A stretch of 64,000 nucleotides of DNA from Parashewanella tropica (GCF_004358445.1 NZ_CP037951.1:3483001-3547000); one strand, 5' to 3'. Counted from the first letter of the stretch, positions 1-9,782 are shown. A program made the numbers and translations. Notes: a model not told the origin generated them from the letters alone.

Positions 1-17
1 ACAATCCATAACGTTTG

Positions 18-1445
18 ATGAACAAAATGGCAGCAGTAAATGGGGGGACACTTCTTTGCCCTGAATTCGATGTAAGTGCCTCTACAGTACTACCTCAAAA
101 CAATGATGAAAAAATGATTGAGGCATTCAAATTATTGAATAACTGTTATGACCCCCAATTACGAGATAAGTTTGCCGAAGGTTTTCTCGCCTTAAACAAG
201 GCTGAGACACCCGCAGAGTTAAATAGACAAGCAATACACTTAAATAAAATGCTTTATGAACATTCAGAACTAAGGTTTTATGTTGCGCATGATAGGATGA
301 AGTATAAATCAATGAAAGATGCAGGAACTGAAATTTTCCTTGTTCTGGCTCGAAAACATAGTAGAGAACCAGTACTTCATTTCCCCAAAAAGCTACAACC
401 TGACGTTCAAATACAAGTAATGGCTCAAGGACAAGCTAATGCTGCAGATACTACAGGTGAACCAATGTCGACATTTTCTCGGCAACTTTCTACTCTTTCA
501 CTTGGTACTGTCGCTAGTCATATTAATGAATTAGTGGGCGATCCTACTCCCCCTCCTCATCCAGTTTACAGTACTACAGAAGATGTAGGTTCAGATCCAA
601 TTCAACCATCAGAGCTCGATCTCTCTCGATTCCCTCAAGTAGATCTTAACTCTTTGAAAATCTCCAACGAACCGGTACAACAAAGACTGTTTTCTAAATA
701 CCAAAATGATGAGTCTGTCACATATGAACAAGCGCTTTTCGAGGTGATGTCAGCCCCCATGTTTTGGCAAAAAATATTTGAACACGACATTTTTCAAGCC
801 ACCAAGCATCAATTCGATTTCATCGTTCAGCCCTCAATGGATCAACTCACACTACTACAAAATAGTCTCGAATTCTTATCATTTGTGTATGCCGTCTTTG
901 AGCATGAGCAAAGTAGAATTGAACACGATATAACTTCTATTGATGCGAAACTTCGAACTTTTTATAATGAACCAACACCTGTCGTGCTATATCCTCACTT
1001 TAATCCTGACCAAGCAGTAAGAAAAAAAACTTGGCTTCAGGGTCAATGGTTCAATCTTAAGAGTCAAATTGATCTGGTTGGCTATCTCATGCACCACCCA
1101 GAAGGAAAGTTTGAAAGTGACAATATTGAAAATTTAGCCTTAACACTGGCATGCTGGAGGAAGTCTTGTATGCAGTCAGAACTGGTTCCTGGAAGCATTG
1201 AAAAAAAAGCCAATGCAGTTAAAGAGCAAGCATTAAAAAAACAAGCTCAAAAAAGCTTGCAAGCTCACCTTAGCCGAACATTAACCCCAGCAGCACAACG
1301 ATTTGTAACTCAAAACGTCAGTCAACATCCACACAGAAGTAGCCCGTATAGCTCAGTACATTCATCGGCAAACCAAACTCCTCAAGCTTCTCCCTATCAT
1401 TCCCCTCACCCTTCTCGTCCAGTCTCGCCGTATTTCCAAAACTAG
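18..1445 (+). CDS. hypothetical protein with Ser/Pro/His-rich tail
   Basis: I do not recognise this protein of about 475 residues. An in-frame TAA at 9-11 limits the start to TTG 15, ATG 18 or ATG 27; no clear Shine-Dalgarno is visible in the few upstream bases. ATG 27 would give a start beginning MAAVNG, which resembles the MAAE start of the gene at 20631. The body is mostly hydrophilic and helical-looking, with no signal peptide or membrane segment. The last ~40 residues are rich in Ser, Pro and His and contain repeated SPY/SPH units. It could be a lineage-specific secreted or effector-like protein, but nothing in the sequence proves that. It reads towards the SnoaL-like gene 58 bp downstream. 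Confidence 0.6.
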   Translation: MNKMAAVNGGTLLCPEFDVSASTVLPQNNDEKMIEAFKLLNNCYDPQLRDKFAEGFLALNKAETPAELNRQAIHLNKMLYEHSELRFYVAHDRMKYKSMKDAGTEIFLVLARKHSREPVLHFPKKLQPDVQIQVMAQGQANAADTTGEPMSTFSRQLSTLSLGTVASHINELVGDPTPPPHPVYSTTEDVGSDPIQPSELDLSRFPQVDLNSLKISNEPVQQRLFSKYQNDESVTYEQALFEVMSAPMFWQKIFEHDIFQATKHQFDFIVQPSMDQLTLLQNSLEFLSFVYAVFEHEQSRIEHDITSIDAKLRTFYNEPTPVVLYPHFNPDQAVRKKTWLQGQWFNLKSQIDLVGYLMHHPEGKFESDNIENLALTLACWRKSCMQSELVPGSIEKKANAVKEQALKKQAQKSLQAHLSRTLTPAAQRFVTQNVSQHPHRSSPYSSVHSSANQTPQASPYHSPHPSRPVSPYFQN

Positions 1446-1503
1446 AGACCATCTAGACTGATAGGATATACTGTTTTTATTGTTAGTTTGATAAGAGTTT
1501 ATT

Positions 1504-1941
1504 ATGTCAAAAGCCCATTTAATCGAACTTGCTCAAGAGTACATGAAACGTCATTCCGCTAAAGATGCTACTGGTATAGCTTCCCTGTTTGCTCAACAAG
1601 GTTCAATACAGTGCTGGGGGACCAGTTCAGATGAAGAAGTACATTCGGTTTCAGAACTAGCAACGATGGTTCAACTGGACTATGACGCTACTCAATCGCT
1701 TTCTCTGTCATGTGGTGACTTAGAGGTTTTTCATACTGAAAACTCAGGTGTGGTTTTTGGCAATTGGAAAGCCGAATATCAACTGATAGGGGAAAATATG
1801 ACTCATGAGTTGATGCTCAGAACGACACTTTATGCCGAAAAAGTCGGTGAAAAATGGCAGATCAGACATGCTCATTGGTCAGTTGCCGCCGATAATCAAA
1901 CATTGGCAGCAGACCAACCGATTGAAATAGAACGAGTATAA
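1504..1941 (+). CDS. SnoaL-like / NTF2-fold protein
   Basis: A 145-residue protein with the pattern of the SnoaL/NTF2-like fold: an N-terminal helix with the common 'Y...H..KD..GI..LFA..G.I..WG' start, then alternating strands ending in 'KWQIRHAHWSV'. Members of this fold bind small ligands or act as isomerases or hydrolases, and many have no known substrate. No signal peptide is present, so it is probably cytoplasmic. An AAGAG-like ribosome site lies about 8 bases before the ATG. The gene is followed by a long hairpin and converges on the RND operon. The fold assignment is fairly likely; the function is unknown. Confidence 0.6.
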   Translation: MSKAHLIELAQEYMKRHSAKDATGIASLFAQQGSIQCWGTSSDEEVHSVSELATMVQLDYDATQSLSLSCGDLEVFHTENSGVVFGNWKAEYQLIGENMTHELMLRTTLYAEKVGEKWQIRHAHWSVAADNQTLAADQPIEIERV

Positions 1942-1945
1942 AACT

Positions 1946-1971
1946 ATGTCGCCCAATATATTGAGCGACAT
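1946..1971. terminator. hairpin between convergent genes
   Basis: A near-perfect 26-bp dyad: ATGTCGC and GCGACAT arms flank the self-complementary CAATATATTG, with one mismatch. It lies between the stop codons of the SnoaL-like gene and the adaptor gene and lacks a long T run. It probably acts as a shared transcription end or mRNA-stabilising hairpin. Confidence 0.5.
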
Positions 1972-1994
1972 CGAAGAACTCTATGCTGCCACTA

Positions 1995-3059
1995 TCAACT
2001 TGATTGTTTTTTATCGATTTTAAAGTTAACCAATTGCCCATCTTGCAAGGTTTCAGCTCCTCTAATAACCACTCGGTCTTTTTTATGGATATCGCCTTTC
2101 ACCGCTATCCAATCTCCGTCGCCATCACCTAGCTCAACTTTCACTTTTACGGCTTTATCTTGCTCATTGATTTTAAATACAAAGGCGCCTTTTGAGCGCA
2201 AAATAACCGCATCTCTTGGTACCAATGTGGTCAGTGTTTGCGGTGCAATCGGTAAAGCTAATGAAATCAGTTCACCCACACTTAAATTATCGGCAATACC
2301 TAGCGGCATATTTAAACGTATTTCAAAGGTTTGTGACCGAACATCAGAGACAGGAATTAAACTTCTGATCGAAGCCGTAAACTCACCATCACTGTGATAA
2401 ACCTTTAAACTATCCCCCACTTTGACGCGTTTACTGTGCTTGAGCGGGGCATGTAAGCGGATCTCTAAATGTTCGGGATCTGTCATCGCCAAAATGGCTT
2501 TTGAGCGTCCAATATCTTCCCCTTTTTGGTGGAAGCGCTGGGTAATAATCCCTGAAAAAGGTGCTTTTACGTCGGTACGATTGAGCTCATCAACAATTTC
2601 TTTTAAGCGCACTTTAGCTAAAGTGAGATTTGCTTTAGCAAGATCCCGCTGCGACTGTGCCTCATCAATTTGAGCTTCAGACACATGCTGGCTTTCTCTC
2701 AACGCCTTTAACCTGTTAAACTCTCGGCTTAATCTTTGGAAGGACACTTTACTGTGCTGCACTTGGGCTTGTTGTTTTTCTTTTGCAAGCAATAAACGGG
2801 TCTTTTCAATTCGAGCGACTACCTCTCCTTCTTTAATGTGGCTTCCCGCTTCCTGCACCCATTCTAAGCGTCCATCAACACCCGCAGTAAGCTCTGCACT
2901 TTGACGAGAGTGTACAGAACCAATCACATTGATTTTGGGTGACAAAGGTCGGTTTTGAACTTCAACAACACTAACTAATCTCGGCTGTTCGTCAGCAAAT
3001 GCTGTTAACGCAGTTAAAGAAAGTGCAGCCGTAAAAGCTAAAGAGGTAAAAACGTTCAT
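1995..3059 (-). CDS. RND efflux periplasmic adaptor (membrane fusion protein)
   Basis: A 354-residue HlyD/AcrA-type adaptor linking an inner-membrane RND pump to an outer-membrane channel. Residues 1-22 form a signal peptide ending AFA; there is no lipobox, unlike AcrA. A lipoyl-like half-motif (AELTAGVDGRLEWV, then GSHIKEGEVVARIE) lies at about 55-85. A Lys/Gln-rich helical hairpin follows at about 87-160, then the second lipoyl half ending in 'DVKAPFSGIITQRF', then barrel and membrane-proximal domains. The start codon overlaps the pump stop codon in an ATGA, so translation is coupled. Gene order is pump first and adaptor second, the reverse of acrAB. No outer-membrane factor gene is nearby, so a TolC made elsewhere is probably used. 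Confidence 0.9.
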   Translation of the reverse strand: MNVFTSLAFTAALSLTALTAFADEQPRLVSVVEVQNRPLSPKINVIGSVHSRQSAELTAGVDGRLEWVQEAGSHIKEGEVVARIEKTRLLLAKEKQQAQVQHSKVSFQRLSREFNRLKALRESQHVSEAQIDEAQSQRDLAKANLTLAKVRLKEIVDELNRTDVKAPFSGIITQRFHQKGEDIGRSKAILAMTDPEHLEIRLHAPLKHSKRVKVGDSLKVYHSDGEFTASIRSLIPVSDVRSQTFEIRLNMPLGIADNLSVGELISLALPIAPQTLTTLVPRDAVILRSKGAFVFKINEQDKAVKVKVELGDGDGDWIAVKGDIHKKDRVVIRGAETLQDGQLVNFKIDKKQSS

Positions 3060-6000
3060 ACTTCATTCCTTGTTAAACCAACTGAAGAAACACGGTAAAA
3101 TTCCAATCCATGCGTTAATCGCAATAAACTCGGCATTAAGATCAAGGTAAATAGAGCGCTAAAGATCATTCCCCCAACAATCACAGCCGCTAATCCTCGA
3201 TAAATTTCACTTCCAACTCCGGGAACAAGCATTAGAGGTAACATGCCAAAAATTGAGGTTAAGGTGCTCATATACACAGGTCTGGCTCTGGTGCGAACCG
3301 CCTGTGCAATTGCGCTATCAATATCGAGTCCATGACGAGTGCCTTGGCGTGTTTGATCCACTAATAAAATGGCATTATTCACCACTAAACCCAGAAGAAT
3401 AATAAAACCTATCATGGTTAATAGATCTAGGCTCTGAAAACTGAATAGATTTAATAAACGTAAACTGACCACACCGCCACAAACAGCCAATGGCATCGAC
3501 AGTAAAACCAATAAACTGTCTTTCACCGACTTAAACATGGCCGCCATCAGTAAGAATAGGATCAGCACAGCAAGGGCAAAGTTAAGGCTCATTTGTTCTA
3601 TGGCTTGTTTCAGTTTATCTGAGCTGCCTCTAAATTGAACCGAAGTGTTCTCAGGTAAATCAGCCTTGATTTTCGGCAATGCTTTTACGGTAATTTGCTC
3701 TAGAGCTTGATCTAACGACATGTCAGCAGGCGGAAAAATCAATAGACTGACGCTACGTCGACCATTCACCCTTTGCAGCTGCGTTGGTCCTACTGCTCTG
3801 TGAATGTTTGTTAACTCGCCTAATGTTTGAATGCCTGCTTCATTAGTATAAATGGGCGTAGCGGCAAGCTGTTCAGGCACTTGCCACCTAGGAGCTTTAA
3901 GCAATACATCCATGCGCTCATTACCGTCAAAATATTCTCCAACAAATAACCCTGAGGTGTATGCTCGAACAGCATTAGCTAATTGAGTTTTATCAATGCC
4001 TGCTTGTGCCAAGCGACGTTCGTCAGGCACTAATTGCAGTTCGGGCTGTGCCAATGATAATCCAGGAATTGGGCGAACAACGGCGCCGGGTAATGCCTCT
4101 GTAATATGTGCCATCCCTTTACGTGCCGTTTCCATTAGGGCTTCATTGTCTGCCCCTTGCAAATCAATATTAATGGCTCGACCACCATTAATACCAAATT
4201 GCAGCAATGTTCCTCGGTTAGTAAAAGCTTGCGTGTCAGGTAAGCCTTTTAACAATTCTGTTTGCAGCAGCTGCATCATTTCATCGATACGGCTTGGGTC
4301 CTCTGTGTAGATAAATAAGACGTTAAACGAATTATAAACCGACAGGTTATAACCCTTAATATAGGGCTGTTGCCGTTTATCATAATAAGGTTTCAACCGC
4401 TCAGTAATAATTGAGCCCAGTTCTTTCTCTAACACTTTGATATTTGCACCCGGCGGTAAAGAGAAGAAAGTAAATATCCCGTCTGACTTGGCTTGCGGCA
4501 AAAAATCAGGACGAGGCATTAATACCGCCGTAAGGGCACTCGTTCCCAAAATCAAACCAACACACCATGAAGCTGCCAAAGTTTTATTTCGAGTAAGACG
4601 CTGAATAAAAGCGGTTAATTTATCCCAAACCTGAACCTGTTTTTGAGCTTGGCTAATGGGAGCGTACTTGAGCCAAAGTAAACTGAATACTGGTAATAGG
4701 GTGATAGCGCTAATGAATGAAGCTACTACCGCAACGGAAAGCGTTAAGGCTAAGTCAGAAAACAGCTGCCCTTCTACACCCGTCATAAATAAAATCGGCA
4801 AAAATATAGCCACAGTCGTTGCTGTCGATGCGAGCAGTGCACCTTTGACTTGTCCTGTTCCTTCCAATACCGCTTGTTTGAGCGAACGACCTTGTTGGAG
4901 TAAGCGCACAATGTTTTCTTGCACAATAATGGCGGCATCAAGCACCAACCCGACCGCAAATGCCAAACCTGCTAACGAAATCACATTTAAGGTTCGGCCT
5001 AAGGCTTCCAATGAAATAAAGGCGATTAATAAGGCTACGGGGATGGTTGAGGCAATCATCAAGGTGGCTGGAAAACTTCTTAAAAACGCGAATAGGATAA
5101 CCAGTGCTAACACCACGCCAATGACGATATTCCCTTGAACCAGAGCAATCGCACGTTTAATGTGGACTGAGGCATCAAAAGATAAATCCATTACCAAGCC
5201 CGCTTCTTTTAACGCCCCGTTATTCAATTCATCAATCGCTTTGTTCACCCCTTTAAGCACTGTTACAGTATTCGCATCAAATGTGCCTTCAAGGGTAATG
5301 TAATACGCTGGGTATCCATTACGCTTAGTAAACCCTTGTTGTTCTGAGCTGGTTATTTCGACATCAGCCACTTCATTTAGATAAATAGGGCGGCCATTGT
5401 TATAACTTAAAATCAGCTTTCCTAAACTTTCAGGGTGATATTGACCAATAAATCTAACCGTATATTGTCGGCGTCCAACATTTGCTGTCCCACCAGATAC
5501 ATCAGAGGCGCGCAGTAAAACACTACGAAATTGTTCGACGGTGATCCCTAATGCCGCAGCGCGATACGGATCAAAATTAATGTGTAACTCTTTGGGTAAT
5601 CGCCCCGCTAAATGAACATTAGCGATCCCATTAATTTGCCTTAGTCTTGGCTCTACGACATCATCAATCAGTTTCTGATAATAAGTGAAATCTTGATTGG
5701 GGTTATCAGGAGCAGTACGGATCAGCAAAGACGCCATCCCCGGAGCGCCGCCCCCGCCGCCACCAACGTTGATGAACGGCTCCATTGCATCTAATGGTCT
5801 GGGAGGGGTTTGATTTAACGCATTAATGACATTGATCATCGCCTCTTGCATATTGGTGCCCACTTCAAAAGTGAGTGTCACCATGCCGAAGCCTTGGGAG
5901 ATATGTGAATTAACTTCAATGACGCCTGTCACTCGTTTGAGGACATTTTCTTGCGGCTCAATAATGTTCGACTCCATCTCTTGAGGAGCTGCTGAGCGCC

Positions 6001-6151
6001 AGTTATTCATGACTGAAATTTGTGGCTGCTGGATATCAGGCAACAACCGAATAGGGAGTTTGGATATGGCAATTAAACCAAATACAGCTATGAGCAGTAC
6101 AGCAACAATAGTTCCAGCAATATTCTCGGTACTGACTTTGGTAAGACTCAT
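3056..6151 (-). CDS. RND efflux transporter, AcrB/HAE1-like
   Basis: A 1031-residue inner-membrane proton-driven pump, full length for the AcrB family. It begins with an N-terminal membrane helix (about 12-30) followed by LPIRLLPDIQQPQI, the usual entry into the porter domain. The TM4 proton-relay segment reads GLVLDAAIIVQENI: the first Asp of the AcrB Asp-Asp pair is present and the second is Ala, as in some RND subfamilies. A second membrane half occupies about residues 840-1010 and includes GLVVNNAILLVDQTR. It is the first gene of a two-gene operon with the adaptor. Substrates cannot be read from sequence. No regulator gene is adjacent. Confidence 0.92.
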   Translation of the reverse strand: MSLTKVSTENIAGTIVAVLLIAVFGLIAISKLPIRLLPDIQQPQISVMNNWRSAAPQEMESNIIEPQENVLKRVTGVIEVNSHISQGFGMVTLTFEVGTNMQEAMINVINALNQTPPRPLDAMEPFINVGGGGGGAPGMASLLIRTAPDNPNQDFTYYQKLIDDVVEPRLRQINGIANVHLAGRLPKELHINFDPYRAAALGITVEQFRSVLLRASDVSGGTANVGRRQYTVRFIGQYHPESLGKLILSYNNGRPIYLNEVADVEITSSEQQGFTKRNGYPAYYITLEGTFDANTVTVLKGVNKAIDELNNGALKEAGLVMDLSFDASVHIKRAIALVQGNIVIGVVLALVILFAFLRSFPATLMIASTIPVALLIAFISLEALGRTLNVISLAGLAFAVGLVLDAAIIVQENIVRLLQQGRSLKQAVLEGTGQVKGALLASTATTVAIFLPILFMTGVEGQLFSDLALTLSVAVVASFISAITLLPVFSLLWLKYAPISQAQKQVQVWDKLTAFIQRLTRNKTLAASWCVGLILGTSALTAVLMPRPDFLPQAKSDGIFTFFSLPPGANIKVLEKELGSIITERLKPYYDKRQQPYIKGYNLSVYNSFNVLFIYTEDPSRIDEMMQLLQTELLKGLPDTQAFTNRGTLLQFGINGGRAINIDLQGADNEALMETARKGMAHITEALPGAVVRPIPGLSLAQPELQLVPDERRLAQAGIDKTQLANAVRAYTSGLFVGEYFDGNERMDVLLKAPRWQVPEQLAATPIYTNEAGIQTLGELTNIHRAVGPTQLQRVNGRRSVSLLIFPPADMSLDQALEQITVKALPKIKADLPENTSVQFRGSSDKLKQAIEQMSLNFALAVLILFLLMAAMFKSVKDSLLVLLSMPLAVCGGVVSLRLLNLFSFQSLDLLTMIGFIILLGLVVNNAILLVDQTRQGTRHGLDIDSAIAQAVRTRARPVYMSTLTSIFGMLPLMLVPGVGSEIYRGLAAVIVGGMIFSALFTLILMPSLLRLTHGLEFYRVSSVGLTRNEV

Positions 6152-6275
6152 CGCGATTCCTTGCGAAGGGTTACAACAATTAACCCAGCATCCTACCAGC
6201 TACAGCCTAAAAATGAACAGTAAAACATACATCTTCATTACAATTTGTAACAATTTTGAAATGTACGGATTAAAA

Positions 6276-6527
6276 TCAATCTCCACTGCCACCGCTGTCA
6301 CCTCCATCTCCCCAACTGGAACCACCACCATCTACACCATTGGAGTTTGATTTTTTTGAGCTAGACGACCAATTAAAAGAACCAGAAATAACGAGCAAAA
6401 TATAAGCAATGGAAAAGACGATAAAGAGTTTGCGAAAATCAAGGATGGCATCACCAGCAATATAAATATCGTAGGCCAGTACGCCAAGCATAATCACAAA
6501 ACTGAGCAAGAGTTTGGTTTTCATCAT
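6276..6527 (-). CDS. small membrane protein with Gly/Ser/Asp-rich tail
   Basis: An 83-residue protein with two hydrophobic segments (about 5-25 and 33-50) and a C-terminal tail made almost only of Gly, Ser, Asp and Asn. An AAGGA ribosome site precedes the ATG pair, which supports it as a real gene. I do not recognise a family. It stands alone between trmN6 and the RND operon. The first segment could be a signal peptide or anchor. Confidence 0.6.
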   Translation of the reverse strand: MMKTKLLLSFVIMLGVLAYDIYIAGDAILDFRKLFIVFSIAYILLVISGSFNWSSSSKKSNSNGVDGGGSSWGDGGDSGGSGD

Positions 6528-6587
6528 AACTTTCCTTGTTAGGGCGTGTTCAAAACCAAGCTACTGATGTTTTGGAGGAAATGCAAT

Positions 6588-7289
6588 TTATAGGTTTAAA
6601 TAGAAAGCCTTGGTGAGTGTAACCATTTCTTCAGTATAAGTATTATCACGCTCTCTTAAAATCAAACTTTCTTCTAATACCTCACCGCCAGCAAAGTTAA
6701 GCTCAAGTAATAACCGCCTTGCTGTCTTTCCTCTTACAGGAATAACTTGCACACGTTTACTGACTTGTAATTGACTTACCGATAATGCCTGTAAAAAATT
6801 GACCTCAACTTCACAAGGTAATATCAAACTTGCACAACCATTTTGGCTTAACAAGCTTTGCATGCTTTCGATCAAATGCTGAAAAGTGAGGGTATTGGTA
6901 TGACGAGCATTAGCTCTTGATTCATCAGTAGTTTGAGGACCAGTTAGAAAATAAGGGGGATTACAAATAATATGCTCAAATTTTTTATCTGAACATGCCA
7001 CATAATCTCGAATACATATGTGCTTGACTGTGATCCGTTCAGGCCATGGGCCTGCCGCAACATTTCTCTTTGCCACCTCACAGCTGGCTTGATCATATTC
7101 CACCGCCACAATTGAAGCGTTTGAGCGTTGGGCTGCCATGAGCGCTAACACGCCACTCCCCGTTCCTATATCAAGTACTGTGTTTGAATGTGAAAGGTTT
7201 GCCCATGCCCCCAGGACTATGGCATCGGTACTCACAGGCATTCCACAGCCTGAATCATCAATATGAAATTGTTTTAATGTAAATGGCAT
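6588..7289 (-). CDS. trmN6: tRNA1(Val) (adenine37-N6)-methyltransferase
   Basis: A 233-residue class I SAM-dependent methyltransferase of the YfiC/TrmN6 family, which methylates N6 of A37 in tRNA1(Val). The SAM-binding motif LDIGTGSGVLAL is at residues 39-50 and the N6-adenine catalytic NPPY motif at 110-113. The N-terminal 'FTLKQFHIDDSGCGMPVSTDA' type start is typical of the family; length matches. It is divergent from brnQ across 192 bp, so both promoters lie there. Cytoplasmic. Assignment to TrmN6 rather than another NPPY methylase rests on the N-terminus and size. Confidence 0.88.
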   Translation of the reverse strand: MPFTLKQFHIDDSGCGMPVSTDAIVLGAWANLSHSNTVLDIGTGSGVLALMAAQRSNASIVAVEYDQASCEVAKRNVAAGPWPERITVKHICIRDYVACSDKKFEHIICNPPYFLTGPQTTDESRANARHTNTLTFQHLIESMQSLLSQNGCASLILPCEVEVNFLQALSVSQLQVSKRVQVIPVRGKTARRLLLELNFAGGEVLEESLILRERDNTYTEEMVTLTKAFYLNL

Positions 7290-7481
7290 AAAAAAGAAAA
7301 TATGGCTAAAAGTACGACAACAGTATGTTCTGAAGGGGCATTGTGCCTAAAAATAAGTGCTAGAGCTAACATTCTTCTCCCTACTTTTCTTTAAACAGTA
7401 GCCAACGGACTTAATTTCGAATAAGTTATCAATAAAAATAATTATTAAATCAACAAAGTTTAAAATTAACAGAGGTCTGCT

Positions 7482-8813
7482 GTGCAAAATAATCAAATGA
7501 GTGTCGCTGACACATTTGGGCTTGGCTTTATGACATTCGCCTTTTTTTTAGGAGCGGGTAACCTAATTTTCCCTCCATTCGCGGGCATGTTAGCTGGCGA
7601 AAACATGAGCTGGGCCATGATTGGCTTTCTGATCACCGCCGTCGGTTTACCGCTGTCAGGCTTAATTGCCGTTGCTCGCGCCAAAGGTAATGTCATGGGC
7701 ATGTTACCCGCTTTTGCTGCGACCGCATTAGCCGTTGCCATTTACATCATTATCGGCCCAGCATTTGCGGCACCTCGCACAGGGCTTGTCGCTTACGAGA
7801 TTGGGGTACGCCCATTTTTAGAGCACACTTCTGCCGTTTATCATATTGCAGGATTAGAATTAAACGTTACTCAAATGTGGTCAACGCTAAGTTTCTTTGT
7901 CATTGCCATGGTATTGGCACTTTTCCCTGGAAAATTACTCGATAATGTCGGTAAAGTGCTTACTCCTTTACTTTTGACATTGTTAGTCGTGCTGGCCATT
8001 TCAGTCATTATGTTCACAGGCTCTGCGCCAGCTGCACCACAAGGTGATTATGCCTCTCAACCACTGGCTAAAGGTATTATTGAAGGCTACAACACCATGG
8101 ATACTTTAGCCTCATTAATGTTTGGTATGCTGATCATCGATGTTCTGAAAAAGAAAGGGGTCAGTGACCCTAAAGCCCAGACTCGTTATTTGGTTAGAGC
8201 GGCTATCATTGCGGCATCTGGTTTAGCTTTCGTTTATGTATCACTATTTTTCTTAGGCACCAGCGCTGGTGATTTAGCCAAAGGCACCACCAATGGCGGT
8301 CAAATCTTAACAAACTTTGTTGATTTCCAATTTGGTAGTTTAGGTACGATTCTATTATCAACGGTAGTATCTCTGGCCTGTTTGACCACAGCAGTCGGCT
8401 TGATTGTAGCCTGTTCTGAATTTTTTGAAGAGTTGATCCCAGCCTTTAGCTATCGCCCATTGGTTGTTTTCTTCAGTGCGATATGTGCATTAGTGGCTAA
8501 TGTGGGTTTAAGCCAGTTAATTTCCATCAGCATTCCAGTACTCGTCACCATTTACCCTGTTGCCATTGCACTGGTAGCAATCACTTTTGTGACCACTAAG
8601 CTTGCTCGTCCTGAGTTTTCTCATCGCTTAGTGTTAAGCGTGGCATTGGTATTTGGAATTATTGATGGACTAAAAGCGGCAGGCGTCGATATGAGTGCAC
8701 TTAAATTCTTACCACTGTTTGATGACGGTATGGCATGGGTGATTCCAACCTTCTTTACCATCATTGCATGCGTTGCCATTCCTCGCCATAAATCACTAGA
8801 AGCTAAGGCATAA
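7482..8813 (+). CDS. brnQ: branched-chain amino acid transporter BrnQ
   Basis: A 443-residue LIVCS-family cation symporter importing Leu, Ile and Val. It shows about 12 hydrophobic segments and the family start 'FGLGFMTFAFFLGAGNLIFPP' (residues ~13-33). The start is GTG at 7482, preceded by AGAGG at a good distance; ATG 7497 is an alternative. It is followed 60 bp later by xerD. Complete and unremarkable. Confidence 0.92.
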   Translation: MQNNQMSVADTFGLGFMTFAFFLGAGNLIFPPFAGMLAGENMSWAMIGFLITAVGLPLSGLIAVARAKGNVMGMLPAFAATALAVAIYIIIGPAFAAPRTGLVAYEIGVRPFLEHTSAVYHIAGLELNVTQMWSTLSFFVIAMVLALFPGKLLDNVGKVLTPLLLTLLVVLAISVIMFTGSAPAAPQGDYASQPLAKGIIEGYNTMDTLASLMFGMLIIDVLKKKGVSDPKAQTRYLVRAAIIAASGLAFVYVSLFFLGTSAGDLAKGTTNGGQILTNFVDFQFGSLGTILLSTVVSLACLTTAVGLIVACSEFFEELIPAFSYRPLVVFFSAICALVANVGLSQLISISIPVLVTIYPVAIALVAITFVTTKLARPEFSHRLVLSVALVFGIIDGLKAAGVDMSALKFLPLFDDGMAWVIPTFFTIIACVAIPRHKSLEAKA

Positions 8814-8873
8814 CCTTGTTTCTCGGCTTACCTGTTCGTACAATTGACGTAATCATCGTTAATTTATGTACTT

Positions 8874-9782
8874 ATGGTAAGCCGACATTCCTACCAATCC
8901 GACCCTATCATAGAGCAGTTTTTAGATGAGACATGGTCTATTCATGGTCTTAGCGACAACACTCTTTCGGCTTATCGAACCGACTTACGTCACCTTGATA
9001 AATTTCTGCAACAACAAAAAACATCATTACAGGCTGTAGAGCTTACTGATCTGCAAGATTTTATAGCCCACCGCACCGAAATCGGTACCTCTAAAAATAG
9101 CCAAGCGAGAATGCGCAGCTCAATGCGACGCTTTTATTTGTTTCTGTTACAAAAAAAGTTGATCCAAAAAGATCCAACAGCGTTACTCGGCAAAACCAAA
9201 CTGGACGCACGTATTCCAAAAAGCTTAACGGAAGAAGAGGTCGAGCAACTGCTTTCAACCCCAAGTGATGATGATGTGATTGAAGCTCGAGATAAAGCCA
9301 TGCTAGAACTGCTTTATGCCACAGGGCTACGTGTTACAGAACTGGTTTCACTAACGATTGAACAAGTCAGTTTACGCCAAGGTGTTATCCGTATTGTCGG
9401 TAAAGGCGGTAAAGAGCGTTTAGTTCCACTAGGTGAGGTCGCTGGTGAACAACTGGAACAATATCTTAATCTTGTTCGTCATGAGCTTGTCGACACCGCC
9501 AGCTCTGACGTGCTTTTTCCCTCAAGACGAGGCCGACAAATGACCCGCCAGGCCTTTTGGCATCGGATTAAACACTATGCCTTAAAAGCTAACATCCAAT
9601 CTGAGCTATCCCCCCATACACTCCGTCATGCCTTTGCGACTCATTTATTGAATCATGGTGCTGATTTACGTGTCGTACAACTTTTATTAGGGCACAGTGA
9701 TTTATCCACCACTCAAATTTATACTCATGTAGCTAAGGCGCGATTGCAAGAATTACATGCACAGCATCACCCGAGAGGTTGA
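8874..9782 (+). CDS. xerD: site-specific tyrosine recombinase XerD
   Basis: A 302-residue tyrosine recombinase that with XerC resolves chromosome dimers at dif. The N-terminal SAM-like core-binding domain covers about residues 10-95 and the catalytic domain about 115-290. The catalytic set is complete: Arg153 (ATGLRVTEL), His248 and Arg251 (HTLRH), His274 (LLGHS) and Tyr283 (QIYTHV). It sits upstream of dsbC and recJ, an arrangement common in gammaproteobacteria and the reason for calling XerD rather than a phage integrase. No att or dif site was recognised nearby. Confidence 0.93.
   Translation: MVSRHSYQSDPIIEQFLDETWSIHGLSDNTLSAYRTDLRHLDKFLQQQKTSLQAVELTDLQDFIAHRTEIGTSKNSQARMRSSMRRFYLFLLQKKLIQKDPTALLGKTKLDARIPKSLTEEEVEQLLSTPSDDDVIEARDKAMLELLYATGLRVTELVSLTIEQVSLRQGVIRIVGKGGKERLVPLGEVAGEQLEQYLNLVRHELVDTASSDVLFPSRRGRQMTRQAFWHRIKHYALKANIQSELSPHTLRHAFATHLLNHGADLRVVQLLLGHSDLSTTQIYTHVAKARLQELHAQHHPRG

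Noticed and set aside
3996-5138. Long plus-strand open frames inside the RND pump gene
   Set aside because: They lie antisense to a clearly coding 1031-residue pump, with no ribosome sites or recognisable protein content.
3056-6151. Loss of the second Asp in the RND TM4 proton relay as a sign of a dead pump
   Set aside because: A single Asp followed by Ala at this site occurs in working RND subfamilies, so it is not evidence of inactivity.
8874-9782. Phage or island integrase next to the T3SS
   Set aside because: Length, motifs and the dsbC-recJ neighbourhood fit housekeeping XerD, and it is 18 kb from the T3SS.
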